The notes beneath the pieces are model-generated. The model was not told the DNA's origin and did not search any database. It saw only the letters and a list, made by a program, of their open reading frames with translations. Source: Pegoplata infirma (taxonomy: Eukaryota; Arthropoda; Insecta; Diptera; Anthomyiidae). From it: 64,000 nucleotides of DNA. Below are positions 9,656-19,173 of this stretch, piece by piece (the first letter of the stretch is position 1; the number at the start of each line of letters is the position of its first letter). The position numbers and the translations under genes are program-made. The DNA is taken from assembly GCA_963921195.1 (NCBI GenBank), contig OY992540.1, positions 78,915,337 through 78,979,336 on the forward strand, given 5' to 3'.

Positions 9656-10136
9656 TGCTTTTTTTTTTTTTTAATTTTTAGATTTCTTTTGTTCTATTTT
9701 TAGATTTTTTTTTAAATAAATTGACATTAAAGCATGTTTACTTCCGTTAACATAATTTATTACAAACTTTTCAATTAATTTCATTGTTGATACAACAATG
9801 AATTTAATTGACAAAACTAAGTTGATATTTTTTCACAAGTTACAAAATCCAATGTTGTATTGACAAAATCCAATGTAGGCTCAGTTTCAATTAAATGTTT
9901 AATTGTATTAACAATGAAATTAATTGTATTGACAATTTTTTTTTTTCTATGAATACATTCCATCGAAGCCTGCCAAGTACGGTATAAAGATATGGTGGTT
10001 GTGCAACTCAAAATCATTTTATCCTGTCAAAGGAATGATTTACTCTGGGAAATTGCCTGACCAGGCACGAGAGGTGAATCAAGGGCAGAGTGTTGTACTT
10101 CAACTTTCGGAGAGATATTTGAATACAGTAGCTGAT

Positions 10137-10841
10137 TTCTGTAACTCTCGAATCGAAAGATTTCTCGCATGAAACATGTGAAATGAAACGAAAACATTGT
10201 AAATCGGCACAAAAAGTGACTTTTCACATTTTGCTGTTTCTGTAACTTTTTTGTGCGAAAACTTTTAAACTTATTGGAATGATGCGAGAAAACTGTTTCT
10301 GTAAAGTAATTGGTCGAAAACTTTTGTATTTGAAGTGTCAAAAAAACTCACATTTTAAAACGGTGCGAGACTTGGACAAAAAGAAATAAAAACATTAAAA
10401 AAATCGTAATAAATGAAAAAAATGGATAAAAATAGTAAGAAAAATACAAATTACTTGTTTTGAGTTTGTATAAATATCTAATTTATTATATTTTTTCACA
10501 AATTTTAGAAAAATCAAAGATCTCTAAATGCAAAAATGCTGTTATCAATACATCACAATTACATTATTAACAACAATATATAATTTTAATTTTTTTATAT
10601 TTATTTTATTGCTTTTAAATGATCCGTAAACAATAATTTAAATTGCTCCGTGTTATTTTTTTTTGTTTTCTTACTATTTTCTCACTTTGATTACTTTTTT
10701 GACAGCTATCTTGGAATATTCCATAAACGCTGGCGTTTTCGCATTGACATTCAGAAACAGTTTTTATTCCGGAGTCGAGAAACTGTGGAATTTTTTGTTT
10801 CATATTTTTCGATGCGAAAACTTCTCACTTTAATTACAGAA
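10137..10841. mobile_element. TTCTGTAA-ended TIR element, about 705 bp
   Basis: TTCTGTAACTCTCGAATCGAAAG at the left is mirrored by CGATGCGAAAAC...TTACAGAA at the right, with several inner blocks (AACTGTTTCTG, GAAACTG) also inverted. It separates two piggyBac pieces that are adjacent in the family. The target duplication could not be resolved, so the exact ends are approximate. Confidence 0.6.
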
Positions 10842-11544
10842 ACGGGCTACAGGCCGCACAATTTATGCCGACAATTTTTTCACAACTTTGAATTTGGCGC
10901 GTACTTTGATCAGTAAGAAAACCGCATATGTTGGAACAGTGCGCTCGAATAAGACATGTGTGCCTCGGCAATTCCAAAAAAATCATACGCGTCCTGTCAA
11001 CAGCACATTGTTTGGCTTCAACGAAGGCGATATAGCACTATGTTCATATGTGCCCAAGAAGAACAAAGCGTTAATTTTGCTGTCGACACAACATTATACT
11101 TGCGGTGTGGCCATGCAAACTGAAAAGAAGAAGCCGTTTGCTATTTTGGATTACAACGCCAACAAATCGGGCGTTGATACAATGGACCAGATGCTTGGCA
11201 CATATACGTGTAGATGCTTGGCACATATACGGCAGAAGGAGCTGCACCGTCGTCTGCGTCTAGAACGAACAGACCGTCATGTCGCCTATGCCGTTCTGAG
11301 TACGGACGGCAGCGGAAAACAAGGGCCTATTGCCATTCCTGTAACAATTCAGTTTGTGCAGAATATTCAACACTTATGCATCGATGCTACACCTGCACAG
11401 AAAATATGTTGGACGAGGGACAATCTACACAACAATAGTTTTTTAGTCTTTTTTTTATATAAAACTCATAAAAAAATAATAATGATATATATAAACAAAA
11501 AAAAAATTCTAACATTCATTATACATGTAGATTAGCAACTTCTG

Positions 11545-11690
11545 TGAAGCAAATCTAAAAAAAGTCCACGATTAACAAATAAAAAGGATTCGGAAAAAAT
11601 TAAATCTAAAAAAAAGTCCACGGTTAACAAATAAAAAGGATTCGGAAAAAAATCCACGGTTAACAAATAAAAAGGATTCAAAAAATTAAT
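11545..11690 (+). repeat. Three tandem copies of an AGTCCACGGTTAACAAATAA unit
   Basis: Units containing AGTCCACGATTAACAAATAA, AGTCCACGGTTAACAAATAA and ATCCACGGTTAACAAATAA, each followed by AAAGGATTC, recur at 44- to 56-bp spacing. They resemble the 5' UTR tandem repeats of a retrotransposon and precede the ORF1-like fragment. Confidence 0.6.
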
Positions 11691-11699
11691 AAATTAAAT

Positions 11700-12274
11700 A
11701 AGAGTCCAAAATAAACAGTTAAAAAAAGTGAACATTTTTACAAGAAAAAATTAAGTTTTGTGAAAAATAAAAAATTTTTAACAAACTTAATAATTTAAAA
11801 CAAGAGGACATTTGAAGGATAAGAGCCAAGTAAAACATTTTCAAAAATCGGGAAAAACGATCTGAAAAAAGGAAACTCCGGAAGGCCATCAGTGAATGTG
11901 CAACATACTCATACACCTCACCCTAAGAACGTGGAAGTTACCTCTAAAGGAAGAGACACACCACCGATACCAAAGGGAAATAAAAAGAGGAAACTACATC
12001 AGTGACGAATACCCGTACCCAAGTAGACGGCTGAAAATCTCAAAAAGGAAAAGAAGAAAATAAAGAGTCAGTGGTTATTACGAGTAAAAAGCACGCACGT
12101 CTTTCAATCAAAACCTCATAACTTGTATAATTAGTAAATAATAATAAATCAAAACAAAAAAAATGTAAAAAATACGTTTTCATATAAAATTCCATGCAAA
12201 TAGAAATAGGTCCCTGTGGAACTTGTTCTTCGTATAAGGGCAACGGAAGATATCCAAAACGTTATTTATATTAA
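11700..12274 (+). pseudogene. Retrotransposon ORF1-like fragment, 5' part
   Basis: The sequence changes here to C- and A-rich coding-like DNA. One frame reads VQHTHTPHPKNVEVTS and DTPPIPKGNKKRK, a basic, proline- and threonine-rich stretch like non-LTR ORF1 proteins, but stops interrupt it. The same element appears to resume at 21914, beyond the inserted provirus. Identification is tentative. Confidence 0.35.
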
Positions 12275-12278
12275 TAAG

Positions 12279-13560
12279 TGTTAAGCTGATGGCTTATTTA
12301 TGTTTATAAATATATATATATATTGATCTAGCAAACGTACATATTATCTCAAAAATATGTATGTATTGCATCTGATCACATGATTCCAGGAATGTACATA
12401 CCAACTCAAAAGTATGTATATTTGCAATAGAATTGTTATTCTATGGAATATGAAACGAATATCGTACCATCTCAAAAGTACATATTCTGCTTGTGATTAT
12501 AAAACATAAGGTGACCATACGTACTCTTTTTTAGAGGACAATACTCTATTTTAACTGGTTGTACTCTATAAAATTTGTGTCCTCTTTCTGTACTCTTTTT
12601 TCAAATTCTGTCCTCTTTGTCCTCTTTATTTTTAAAAGCATGATCAATATTTTTTTTATTTTTATAAATTACCGGTTGTTACTGGCAAATCGTATGGAAA
12701 ATGTCGCGCCGTGCTTGTTCTGTTCATACTCCTACTGAATTTTCTTTTTGTAAAAGCGGCATAGTATCGTTGTATAACTTGTTGGATGGACATGTATTTC
12801 AACTATATTAAAGTTGTACCCTACTGAAAATTAACTTTTGACATATTTTAAGATGATTCACAAAATATTTGGGTTCTAGGGATAATCTATCGTGCGCTAA
12901 ACCGCGTCAAAAAGACTCCAAAACTTGTAAACTTCATTAATAAAAAATTCGATAATTTTTTTCTGTATTAAAAGCTTTTAAAAATCTAACTACTGACTCG
13001 AGATAACGAGATGTTTATGTTAGTTTTTGATGCTTTTCAATTAAATTTTACTGAAAATTAAACTTTGCCATTTTTTGTCCGATTTTCACTTCTAATACAT
13101 ACATTGTTAAAAATTTGGTGACCACCGCTTGGTGGCACTCGCGGTCATTTATGCGAATGTAAATTTTTCTGTAAAATATGTAAAAAAAATGTTGAATTCG
13201 AATATTTTTTTTACTTTTTTCTTAATGTCCTCTATTTTTATTTTCAAAATCTGGTCGCCTTATAAAACATATTCTGCTTACGTATCCAAAAATCGTAAAC
13301 AACTGAAATGCTAAAAGGCAACTTATTCAACGAATAAGTTTAAGACCGTCTTTGTTCACAGTTAATGTAAACAAAGAATCTTTTCGGTAAAGAACATTTC
13401 ATCATCCCATACTTCGTTACTTGAGACGCTATGTAAACATTCGTTTCATGGCTGCAAGTAATGACCATTTATATGTGTTTGTATGCGTTGGCTTATGGTG
13501 GCTTGGCTTTAGAGCTTATCATTAAAGAACTTGAGACTCACTTCCCATTTAAACGTAACA
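12279..13560 (+). repeat. 5' LTR of element 1, with a 753-bp insertion
   Basis: Matches 21391-21909 apart from the insertion at 12508-13260 and its duplicated target. The LTR contains TATAAAA-like and AT-rich promoter-type sequence. The insertion lies inside the LTR and may disturb transcription. Confidence 0.92.
12508..13260. mobile_element. AAGGTGACC-ended MITE inside the 5' LTR
   Basis: TIRs AAGGTGACCA and TGGTCGCCTT; subterminal GTACTCTTTTTT and GTCCTCTTT motifs repeat. The direct repeat TATAAAACAT flanks it (12498-12507, 13261-13270); because of shared bases the duplication may be 8 to 10 bp, which fits hAT or Mutator-like elements. The 3' LTR has the uninterrupted site, so this MITE moved after the provirus inserted. 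Confidence 0.88.
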
Positions 13561-13568
13561 GATAAAAC

Positions 13569-13581
13569 TGGTGGCAGCGGT
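13569..13581 (+). other. Primer binding site of element 1 (tRNA-Leu type)
   Basis: TGGTGGCAGCGGT lies 8 bases past the LTR. It is complementary to the CCA end of a leucine tRNA (…ACCGCTGCCACCA). It would prime minus-strand DNA. Confidence 0.7.
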
Positions 13582-13586
13582 AAAAT

Positions 13587-14040
13587 TAAGAAAAAACTGA
13601 TATAAAACTAAAATTAAAATAAAACTGAAAAATTAAAAAAGTTAAAATTAAAACTAAAAATTGAAATCAAACTAAAAACTGATATAAAACTAAAATTAAA
13701 ATAAAACTGAAAAATTAAAAAAGTTAAAATTAAAACTAAAAATTGAAAATTAAAAAATTGAAATAAAACTAAAAAAAAAGGGAAGACAAAAAACTAAAAA
13801 AGTAAAAATTAAAACTAAAAAGTGAAATCAAACTAAAAACTGATATAAAACTAAAATTAAAATAAAACTGAAAAATTAAAAAAGTTAAAATTAAAACTAA
13901 AAATTGAAAATTAAAAAATTGAAATAAAACTAAAAAAAAAAGGGAAAACAAAAAACTAAAAAAGTAAAAATTAAAACTAAAAAGTGAAATCAAACTAAAA
14001 ACTGAAATAAAACTAAAATTGAAATAAAACTGGAAAAGGA
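13587..14040 (+). repeat. Leader tandem repeats, AAAACTGAAAAATTAAAAA-rich
   Basis: Nested repeats of simple A-rich motifs (AAACTGATATAAAACTAAAA, GTTAAAATTAAAACTAAAAA). The largest unit is about 170 to 180 bp and is present about two and a half times. The transcript leader is nearly free of G. The long antisense frame over it is a by-product of this composition. Confidence 0.8.
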
Positions 14041-14370
14041 AGACAAAAAGTGAAAAAGTTACGAATAAAACTAACAAAGAAGGAAGAAACGGTCAGCCGA
14101 GAACCGTCAGCCGAGCAAAAACTACAAACAAAGAAGGAAGAAACGGTCTGCCCAGAACCGTACCTACTTACAAACAATCTTTAAGCCAAAACAAACAAAG
14201 AAGGAAGGAAGGAAGAAACGGAGCATGACAGCAGTAATTTTGATGTAAGATAAGTTATTTTTAATTAAGTACGAATGGAAAAAGCCTTGTAATTACTTAA
14301 GTCAGGAAAATATATAAAGTAAAATAAGTCCTTTTTATTCAGATCAAATATAAAAAAAAAAAAAAATAAA
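14041..14370 (+). other. Rest of the element 1 leader
   Basis: GAAGGAAGAAACGG motifs recur four times (near 14078, 14127, 14205), two of them beside CAGCCGAGAACCGT. This G-containing part of the leader is a possible packaging or dimerisation region. No gene. Confidence 0.4.
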
Positions 14371-15276
14371 ATGGCTACAGGAGGTGTAGACCCAAATTCT
14401 ACTACTAACGGTGGTAGTGTAAATGAAAATTCTCTTGCTAACGGAGCAAATACAGGCAATAGGGAATTAGATATAAACACTATAATAAAATTAATCCCGA
14501 AATTCAATAGTGACTCAAGGGAATTGTATGGCTTCATGTCTGGCTGTGATGACGCTGTGGGTCTAGCCAGTGAGAGCCAAAAACCATATATATTTAAATT
14601 TATTAAGATACAGATTACAGGGAACGCTAGGAAAATCTTAGAGAATAAAATTGTAGAAAATTGGGCGGAACTAAAATCATACTTAATTTCATTATATAAA
14701 GATTCGAATAACACTTTAGGTCTCTATAGAGATTTGATAAGTGCCAAACAGGGTAAATATACTGTCAGACAGTTTGAACAGTATATGGAGACCTTGTCAA
14801 GAAAATTGGGGAGCGATGCAAAAGAAAGTACCGCTTCTCCGGAACAATTACAGATTATACATGAGTATATTGAAAATAAAGTTATTTTGAATATTTTTAT
14901 GAATGGGTTGAAACCGGAACTTTGTTCATACGTGAACAATTGTCACCCTAAGACCCTTAGCGAGGCAGCGAATTTTGCCCAACACGAAGAGGCAAGATTG
15001 CTGAATCAGAAAAAGTATAACCGACCAGATTTTTCAAATAGAAATCTGATGAGTGTAAACACAGGACAGATAAAATGTGGTATCTGTAAAAAGGTCGGGC
15101 ATACCGATAATAAATGTTACTTTAGAAATAAAAAGGAGGGAAAAAGTACGAATAACTCTGCTAAAGATAGTGAAAATAAAGACAATAAAATTGTCTGCTT
15201 TAAATGCAGAAAACCAGGTCATATTGCGAGAAACTGCAATAGTGACAATTCCGAAAATAAAAATTTTCGACAGTAG
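14371..15276 (+). CDS. gag: gag of element 1
   Basis: A 301-residue polyprotein forming the capsid and nucleocapsid. The central helical part (about residues 30 to 215) has the retrotransposon gag pattern, with AQHEEARL near its end. Two CCHC zinc knuckles close it: CGICKKVGHTDNKC and CFKCRKPGHIARNC. The first ATG follows an A-run. The stop TAG at 15274 lies 7 bases after a slippery heptamer (15261-15267) at which ribosomes can shift to the pol frame. It is short for an errantivirus gag but has no break. Confidence 0.92.
   Translation: MATGGVDPNSTTNGGSVNENSLANGANTGNRELDINTIIKLIPKFNSDSRELYGFMSGCDDAVGLASESQKPYIFKFIKIQITGNARKILENKIVENWAELKSYLISLYKDSNNTLGLYRDLISAKQGKYTVRQFEQYMETLSRKLGSDAKESTASPEQLQIIHEYIENKVILNIFMNGLKPELCSYVNNCHPKTLSEAANFAQHEEARLLNQKKYNRPDFSNRNLMSVNTGQIKCGICKKVGHTDNKCYFRNKKEGKSTNNSAKDSENKDNKIVCFKCRKPGHIARNCNSDNSENKNFRQ
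15261..15267 (+). promoter_or_regulatory. -1 ribosomal frameshift site, A AAT TTT
   Basis: The heptamer fits X XXY YYZ in the gag frame. The -1 frame has a stop at 15258-15260, directly upstream, so the pol frame opens exactly at the slip site and stays open to 19094. Gag ends 7 bases later. This arrangement strongly suggests Gag-Pol is made by -1 slippage. No pseudoknot was worked out. Confidence 0.75.
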
Positions 15277-15302
15277 GAATCGCCACAGAGGCAGCGTATT
15301 CC

Positions 15303-18300
15303 ATGGTTCATCAAAGCCCTCATGTAGTAATAAAATATAAAAATGCCTTGTACAATATGATTGTAGACACTGGAGCTACTATAAGCATTATTAAATCTCA
15401 ATGCGTTTATGAAAATGAAGTTGACAAAAGCACATATATTAACATTTTAGGTATAGGAAACAAGGAAGTCCGAAGTATAGGTCTTTCTTCAGTAAGATTT
15501 TGTATTGTCGAAAATCTTGCTGAAAACAAAAGCTGTTGCGAAAATTTTGAATGGGATTTCCATGTCGTCTCGAACGACATGTTAAAAAATATTGATGGTA
15601 TATTGGGGATAGATTTTTTGAAAACAAATAATTGCCAAATTGACTATAAGGAAAATATTTTTAAATTAAAAAATAAAGCTTATCGCTTAAGAAATTTCGA
15701 TAATGCGAACATTCCACCAAGGAGCGAATGTTTTCGTTTTGTCAGTGTAAATGGAACTTATGAGGATGGTGCGGATTTAGTAATTGAAAAAACTGAATCC
15801 GAAAAGTACATTATACCAAACTGCTTAAGTAAAATTGTTAAAAATCAATGCCTAGTGAGCATTGTGAACAAAAGTAATGATGAATTAAAATTAAGTGAAG
15901 TCGACATGTTAAAAGTCGATTCATTGGAAAATTTCATAATGGAAGAATCAGTAGGTTCCGAAGAAGAATCGTATGAAAATATGACAAAGATTAAAAATAA
16001 AAATATGGTTAAAAATGAAAATGGCAGTGAGTTTCATAGTGATTCCCTGACCAAGAGAAAAAATAAAAAGGTTAAAAATGAAAAGGTTAAAGGTAAAAAT
16101 GGCAGTGAGTTTCAGAATGATTCCCTGGCCGTGACTGAAAATAAAAGTGTATCTGAGAATGAAAATGGCAGTGAGTTTCATAGTGATTCCCTGACCAGGA
16201 GAGAGAATAAAACTGTTAATGTTATAAACATTTTCGAGAATGAATCTGATTCGAAACTAAAAAGGAAAGTTGATTTAGTTCAAGCGTCTTTGAGGCTTGA
16301 GCATTTGAATGATGAAGAACAAGGTTCTATAAGAAAATTAATTACTTCGTATATTGATTTGTTCATCGTTCAAGGGGAAAGGTTGACTTCAACTGAAATT
16401 ATAAAATGTCAGATACGAACTGAGGAAAGTTGTAAACCGATTTACACAAAATCGTATAGATACCCTAAAATTCATGAAAAAGAAGTTGAGAAGGAAATTG
16501 AGAAGTTGTCTCAAGAAGGAATAATAAAAAATTCTGTGTCCCCTTGGAATTCTCCTGTGTGGATAGTTCCAAAAAAGTCAGACGCGTCAGGTAAAATTAA
16601 ATGGAGAATGGTTATTGACTATAGGAAGTTAAATAACTGTACAATATCGGATTCGTATCCAATACCAAATATTTCGGAAATACTTGATCAGTTGGGAACT
16701 GCAAAGTATTTTACAACATTGGACTTAACGTCTGGGTTCCATCAAATATTGATGGATAAAAATGATAAGGAAAAAACTGCTTTTACTACTCCTCAGGGTC
16801 ATTTTGAATTTAACAGAATGCCATTTGGGTTGAAGAATGCACCGAGCATTTTTCAAAGAATGATGGATATTGTTCTGAGTGGATTAAAGGGTATAAAATG
16901 TTTCGTCTATATGGACGATATTGTAGTTTATGGTACTGATTTGAAGGACCATAATGACAAATTAAAAGAAGTCTTTGAACAGCTGCGTAAAGCAAATTTA
17001 AAATTGCAAGCGGATAAAAGTGAATTCTTAAGAAAAGAAGTAGCTTATTTGGGACATGTTATTGGGGAAAATGGAGTTAAACCAAACCCTGAAAAAGTTA
17101 GGGCAATAAATGAAATTAAACCTCCTACGAATATTAAGGGTATTCAGTCATTTTTGGGAATGACAAACTATTATCGAAAATTCATAAAAAATTATAATCA
17201 AATTGCAGAGCCAATACAGAAATTAACAAGGAAAGGTATTGACTTTTCCTGGGGGGAAGAACAAGAAAAGAGTTTCTTGAAATTAAAAAATTTGTTAACT
17301 AAAGAACCTGTATTACAATACCCGAATTTTAAAAAGCAATTCATTGTGACAACAGACGCTTCAAATTTAGGTTTAGGAGCTGTATTGTCGCAGGAATTTG
17401 ATGGGAAGGATTTACCCATACAATATATTAGTAGAGGACTCAATTCAGCAGAGTCTAACTACAGCACGACGGAAAAAGAATGCTTAGCCATAATTTGGGC
17501 TGTTAAGGTTTTCAGACCATACTTGTATGGTACGAAATTTAAAATAAGAACCGATCATAGACCATTGATTTGGTTGTTTAATGTCAAAGATCCTGGTTCT
17601 AGACTAATACGATGGAGGCTAAAATTGGAAGAATACACGTATGAAATTGAATATAAAAAGGGTTTAGAAAATGTCGTTGCAGACCAATTGAGTCGTCAGG
17701 TGTATATAACGACAAGGAACATTAAAAAGAAAAAGAAATGCTCTTGTAATTGTGAAGATGGTATAAATCATACACATGCAAATAGAAATTTAAAAATAAA
17801 TAAAGATAGAGTAGTGGTCGAAGAAATAAAGGACCAAAGTGAAAATGTTCAAGAAGAAAATGAACAAACTGAAAATGAACAAATTGAAGATAAACAAATT
17901 CAAAATGAAAATGTTCAAGAAGAAAATGAACAAATTGAAAATGAGCAAGTTGAAAATGACCAAACTGAAAATGTTCAAGGTGGACTGGATGAACAGTGTA
18001 ATAATGATAGCATTGAAAATAATGGGGATAAAATTGAAATTATAAATGAAAAACAAAAATGGAATATAATAAAAGAAAATCATGACAGTCTAATTGGGGG
18101 TCATGTGGGCCAGAAAGCCACTATTGACAAAATTAGGGAAAGATACACTTGGAAAAACTTAAATAAAATGGTTGGTGAATATGTAAAGAACTGTAAAAAT
18201 TGTCAATTGGGAAAAATAAATAGACAACCAACGAGATTGCCAATGCAAATTGTTTCGAACGCTTCTCATGGGCTAGAACAAGTTAGTATGGACCTAACTG

Positions 18301-19094
18301 GGCCTTATCCGATATCTAACAGCGGTAACTATTATTCCCTTAGTATACAAGATAATTTATCTAAATACGTACGATTTATCCCGATTAAGGATAAATTTGC
18401 GGAATCGGTCGCAAGAAAATTTGTAGAAGATTGGATAACCTATTTTGGTATTCCTAAAATTATATTAACCGATAATGGAACAGAATTCTGTAATGAACTG
18501 TTCAAAAATTTGGCAAAAATTTTTAAAATTAATCACATAACTACAAGTGTAGCACATCCACAAGCTAATGGATCAGTAGAAAGAATCCATGGCAGATTGA
18601 AAGAATACCTTAATACAGTTGATTTCAATAAAGATGATTGGGATGAAGCCCTAAAATTTGCAGGTTTCTGCTATAATACCACAATACACTCAGCAACGGG
18701 ATTTACCCCTCACGAGATTCTGTTTGGAAGAAATGCTAACAAACCGAGTGGTATTAATAATATTGATTTGGAGACCGTACATGATTACGTGAAAAGAATT
18801 TCAAACAATATCAAAAGCATAGAAGAACAAGTTAGTAAAAATTTAATAAAAGCTAAGGAAAAATCAAAAGAAATATATGACAGAAAAGGGGTAAGAGGGG
18901 ATGATATTGAAATAAATGTGGGAGATAAAGTTTTAATAAAAAATTTGTCAGTTAATAAAAAATTGCAAAATACCTACCTAGGACCTTTTAGAGTAATAAA
19001 AAGTTCGAAAGCAAACGTGACAATAAAAAATAAGAATAGAATAAGGAGAGTACCAAGAAATCTCGTTAAAAAATTTTACGAAAGTTCCAAATAA
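15303..19094 (+). CDS. pol: pol of element 1 (protease, RT, RNase H, integrase)
   Basis: The listed start is the first ATG; functionally the frame opens at 15261. Residues from that ATG: protease VDTGAT near 21; reverse transcriptase from ~370 with YMDD at 536-539; RNase H with TDAS near 684 and TDHRP near 750; integrase with an HHCC zinc region (about 927 to 964) and catalytic D997, D1057, E1093. The last pair fits D-35-E. A long, acidic, EN-repeat linker (about 840 to 910) separates RNase H from integrase, and another repetitive linker (SEFHSDSLT, three copies) follows the protease. No stop or frameshift in 1263 residues. Confidence 0.95.
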   Translation: MVHQSPHVVIKYKNALYNMIVDTGATISIIKSQCVYENEVDKSTYINILGIGNKEVRSIGLSSVRFCIVENLAENKSCCENFEWDFHVVSNDMLKNIDGILGIDFLKTNNCQIDYKENIFKLKNKAYRLRNFDNANIPPRSECFRFVSVNGTYEDGADLVIEKTESEKYIIPNCLSKIVKNQCLVSIVNKSNDELKLSEVDMLKVDSLENFIMEESVGSEEESYENMTKIKNKNMVKNENGSEFHSDSLTKRKNKKVKNEKVKGKNGSEFQNDSLAVTENKSVSENENGSEFHSDSLTRRENKTVNVINIFENESDSKLKRKVDLVQASLRLEHLNDEEQGSIRKLITSYIDLFIVQGERLTSTEIIKCQIRTEESCKPIYTKSYRYPKIHEKEVEKEIEKLSQEGIIKNSVSPWNSPVWIVPKKSDASGKIKWRMVIDYRKLNNCTISDSYPIPNISEILDQLGTAKYFTTLDLTSGFHQILMDKNDKEKTAFTTPQGHFEFNRMPFGLKNAPSIFQRMMDIVLSGLKGIKCFVYMDDIVVYGTDLKDHNDKLKEVFEQLRKANLKLQADKSEFLRKEVAYLGHVIGENGVKPNPEKVRAINEIKPPTNIKGIQSFLGMTNYYRKFIKNYNQIAEPIQKLTRKGIDFSWGEEQEKSFLKLKNLLTKEPVLQYPNFKKQFIVTTDASNLGLGAVLSQEFDGKDLPIQYISRGLNSAESNYSTTEKECLAIIWAVKVFRPYLYGTKFKIRTDHRPLIWLFNVKDPGSRLIRWRLKLEEYTYEIEYKKGLENVVADQLSRQVYITTRNIKKKKKCSCNCEDGINHTHANRNLKINKDRVVVEEIKDQSENVQEENEQTENEQIEDKQIQNENVQEENEQIENEQVENDQTENVQGGLDEQCNNDSIENNGDKIEIINEKQKWNIIKENHDSLIGGHVGQKATIDKIRERYTWKNLNKMVGEYVKNCKNCQLGKINRQPTRLPMQIVSNASHGLEQVSMDLTGPYPISNSGNYYSLSIQDNLSKYVRFIPIKDKFAESVARKFVEDWITYFGIPKIILTDNGTEFCNELFKNLAKIFKINHITTSVAHPQANGSVERIHGRLKEYLNTVDFNKDDWDEALKFAGFCYNTTIHSATGFTPHEILFGRNANKPSGINNIDLETVHDYVKRISNNIKSIEEQVSKNLIKAKEKSKEIYDRKGVRGDDIEINVGDKVLIKNLSVNKKLQNTYLGPFRVIKSSKANVTIKNKNRIRRVPRNLVKKFYESSK

Positions 19095-19173
19095 GGCATT
19101 AGATTAGTTTTGTTTTATAAAATCTTAAATAGGAATAGTCTTAACGTCACAATCTTTGATTTGAATTACACTA

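Larger units (their letters stand above)
8991..9951. mobile_element. CACAGAAAAA-ended element carrying three tRNA-like units
   Basis: CACAGAAAAAAAT at the left and ATTTTTTTTTTTCTATG at the right are inverted. The inner flanks share inverted GTATCAACAATG and CATTGTTGATACAAC blocks. The interrupted piggyBac frame continues directly after 9951, fixing the limits. The middle (9221-9655) is three tandem tRNA-like units with T-rich tails, quite unlike the flanks. The ends resemble those of 56192-57614. Confidence 0.62.
6196..11437 (+). mobile_element. piggyBac-family transposon, decayed, with five nested insertions
   Basis: It starts at TTAA (6196-6199) followed by CCCTCCGGCGGGTGAG, in keeping with piggyBac ends (TTAA target, CCC start). 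Internal GGTCCCTGGGGACC and AGGTCCGCTGGGACCTT motifs are inverted repeats in the 5' UTR. Transposase pieces lie at 7325-7487, 7979-8049, 8768-8990, 9952-10136 and 10846-11437, each separated by another mobile element. The copy proper adds up to only about 1.6 kb. A matching 3' inverted repeat was not found, so the right end is lost or too diverged. Confidence 0.82.
7325..11437 (+). pseudogene. piggyBac transposase, fragmented (DDE_Tnp_1_7 type)
   Basis: The N-terminal piece contains KEWKPITLKEFNAFLAIIL, the usual start of the transposase core. After the second insertion come LEELWG-type sequence and then KQCLRFDNGNTRQQ. AVTVDEQLFPYRGR carries a catalytic-region aspartate. The piece at 9952 reads IPSKPAKYGIKIWWLC, which follows directly in the family. 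From 10846 come YADNFF, TVRSNK and KSGVDTMDQM, containing the last catalytic aspartate. The C-terminus has a Cys-rich region (CRLCRSEYGRQ, CHSC, CYTC) in a shifted frame. A short duplication around 11196-11226 (GATGCTTGGCACATATACG twice) causes the shift. Not functional. Confidence 0.85.

Noticed and set aside
13587..14040. CRISPR-like direct repeats
   Set aside because: Units are simple A-rich repeats with no unique spacers, inside a retroviral leader of a eukaryotic genome.
13769..14077. Minus-strand frame of 102 residues, Phe- and Leu-rich
   Set aside because: It is the antisense of the A-rich tandem leader of element 1. The repeated FYFNFSFISVFSLISLFSF pattern only reflects the DNA repeat.
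17790..18083. Minus- and plus-strand frames rich in Asn/Ile/Phe or Lys/Met
   Set aside because: They are shadows of the repetitive acidic linker in pol of element 1.
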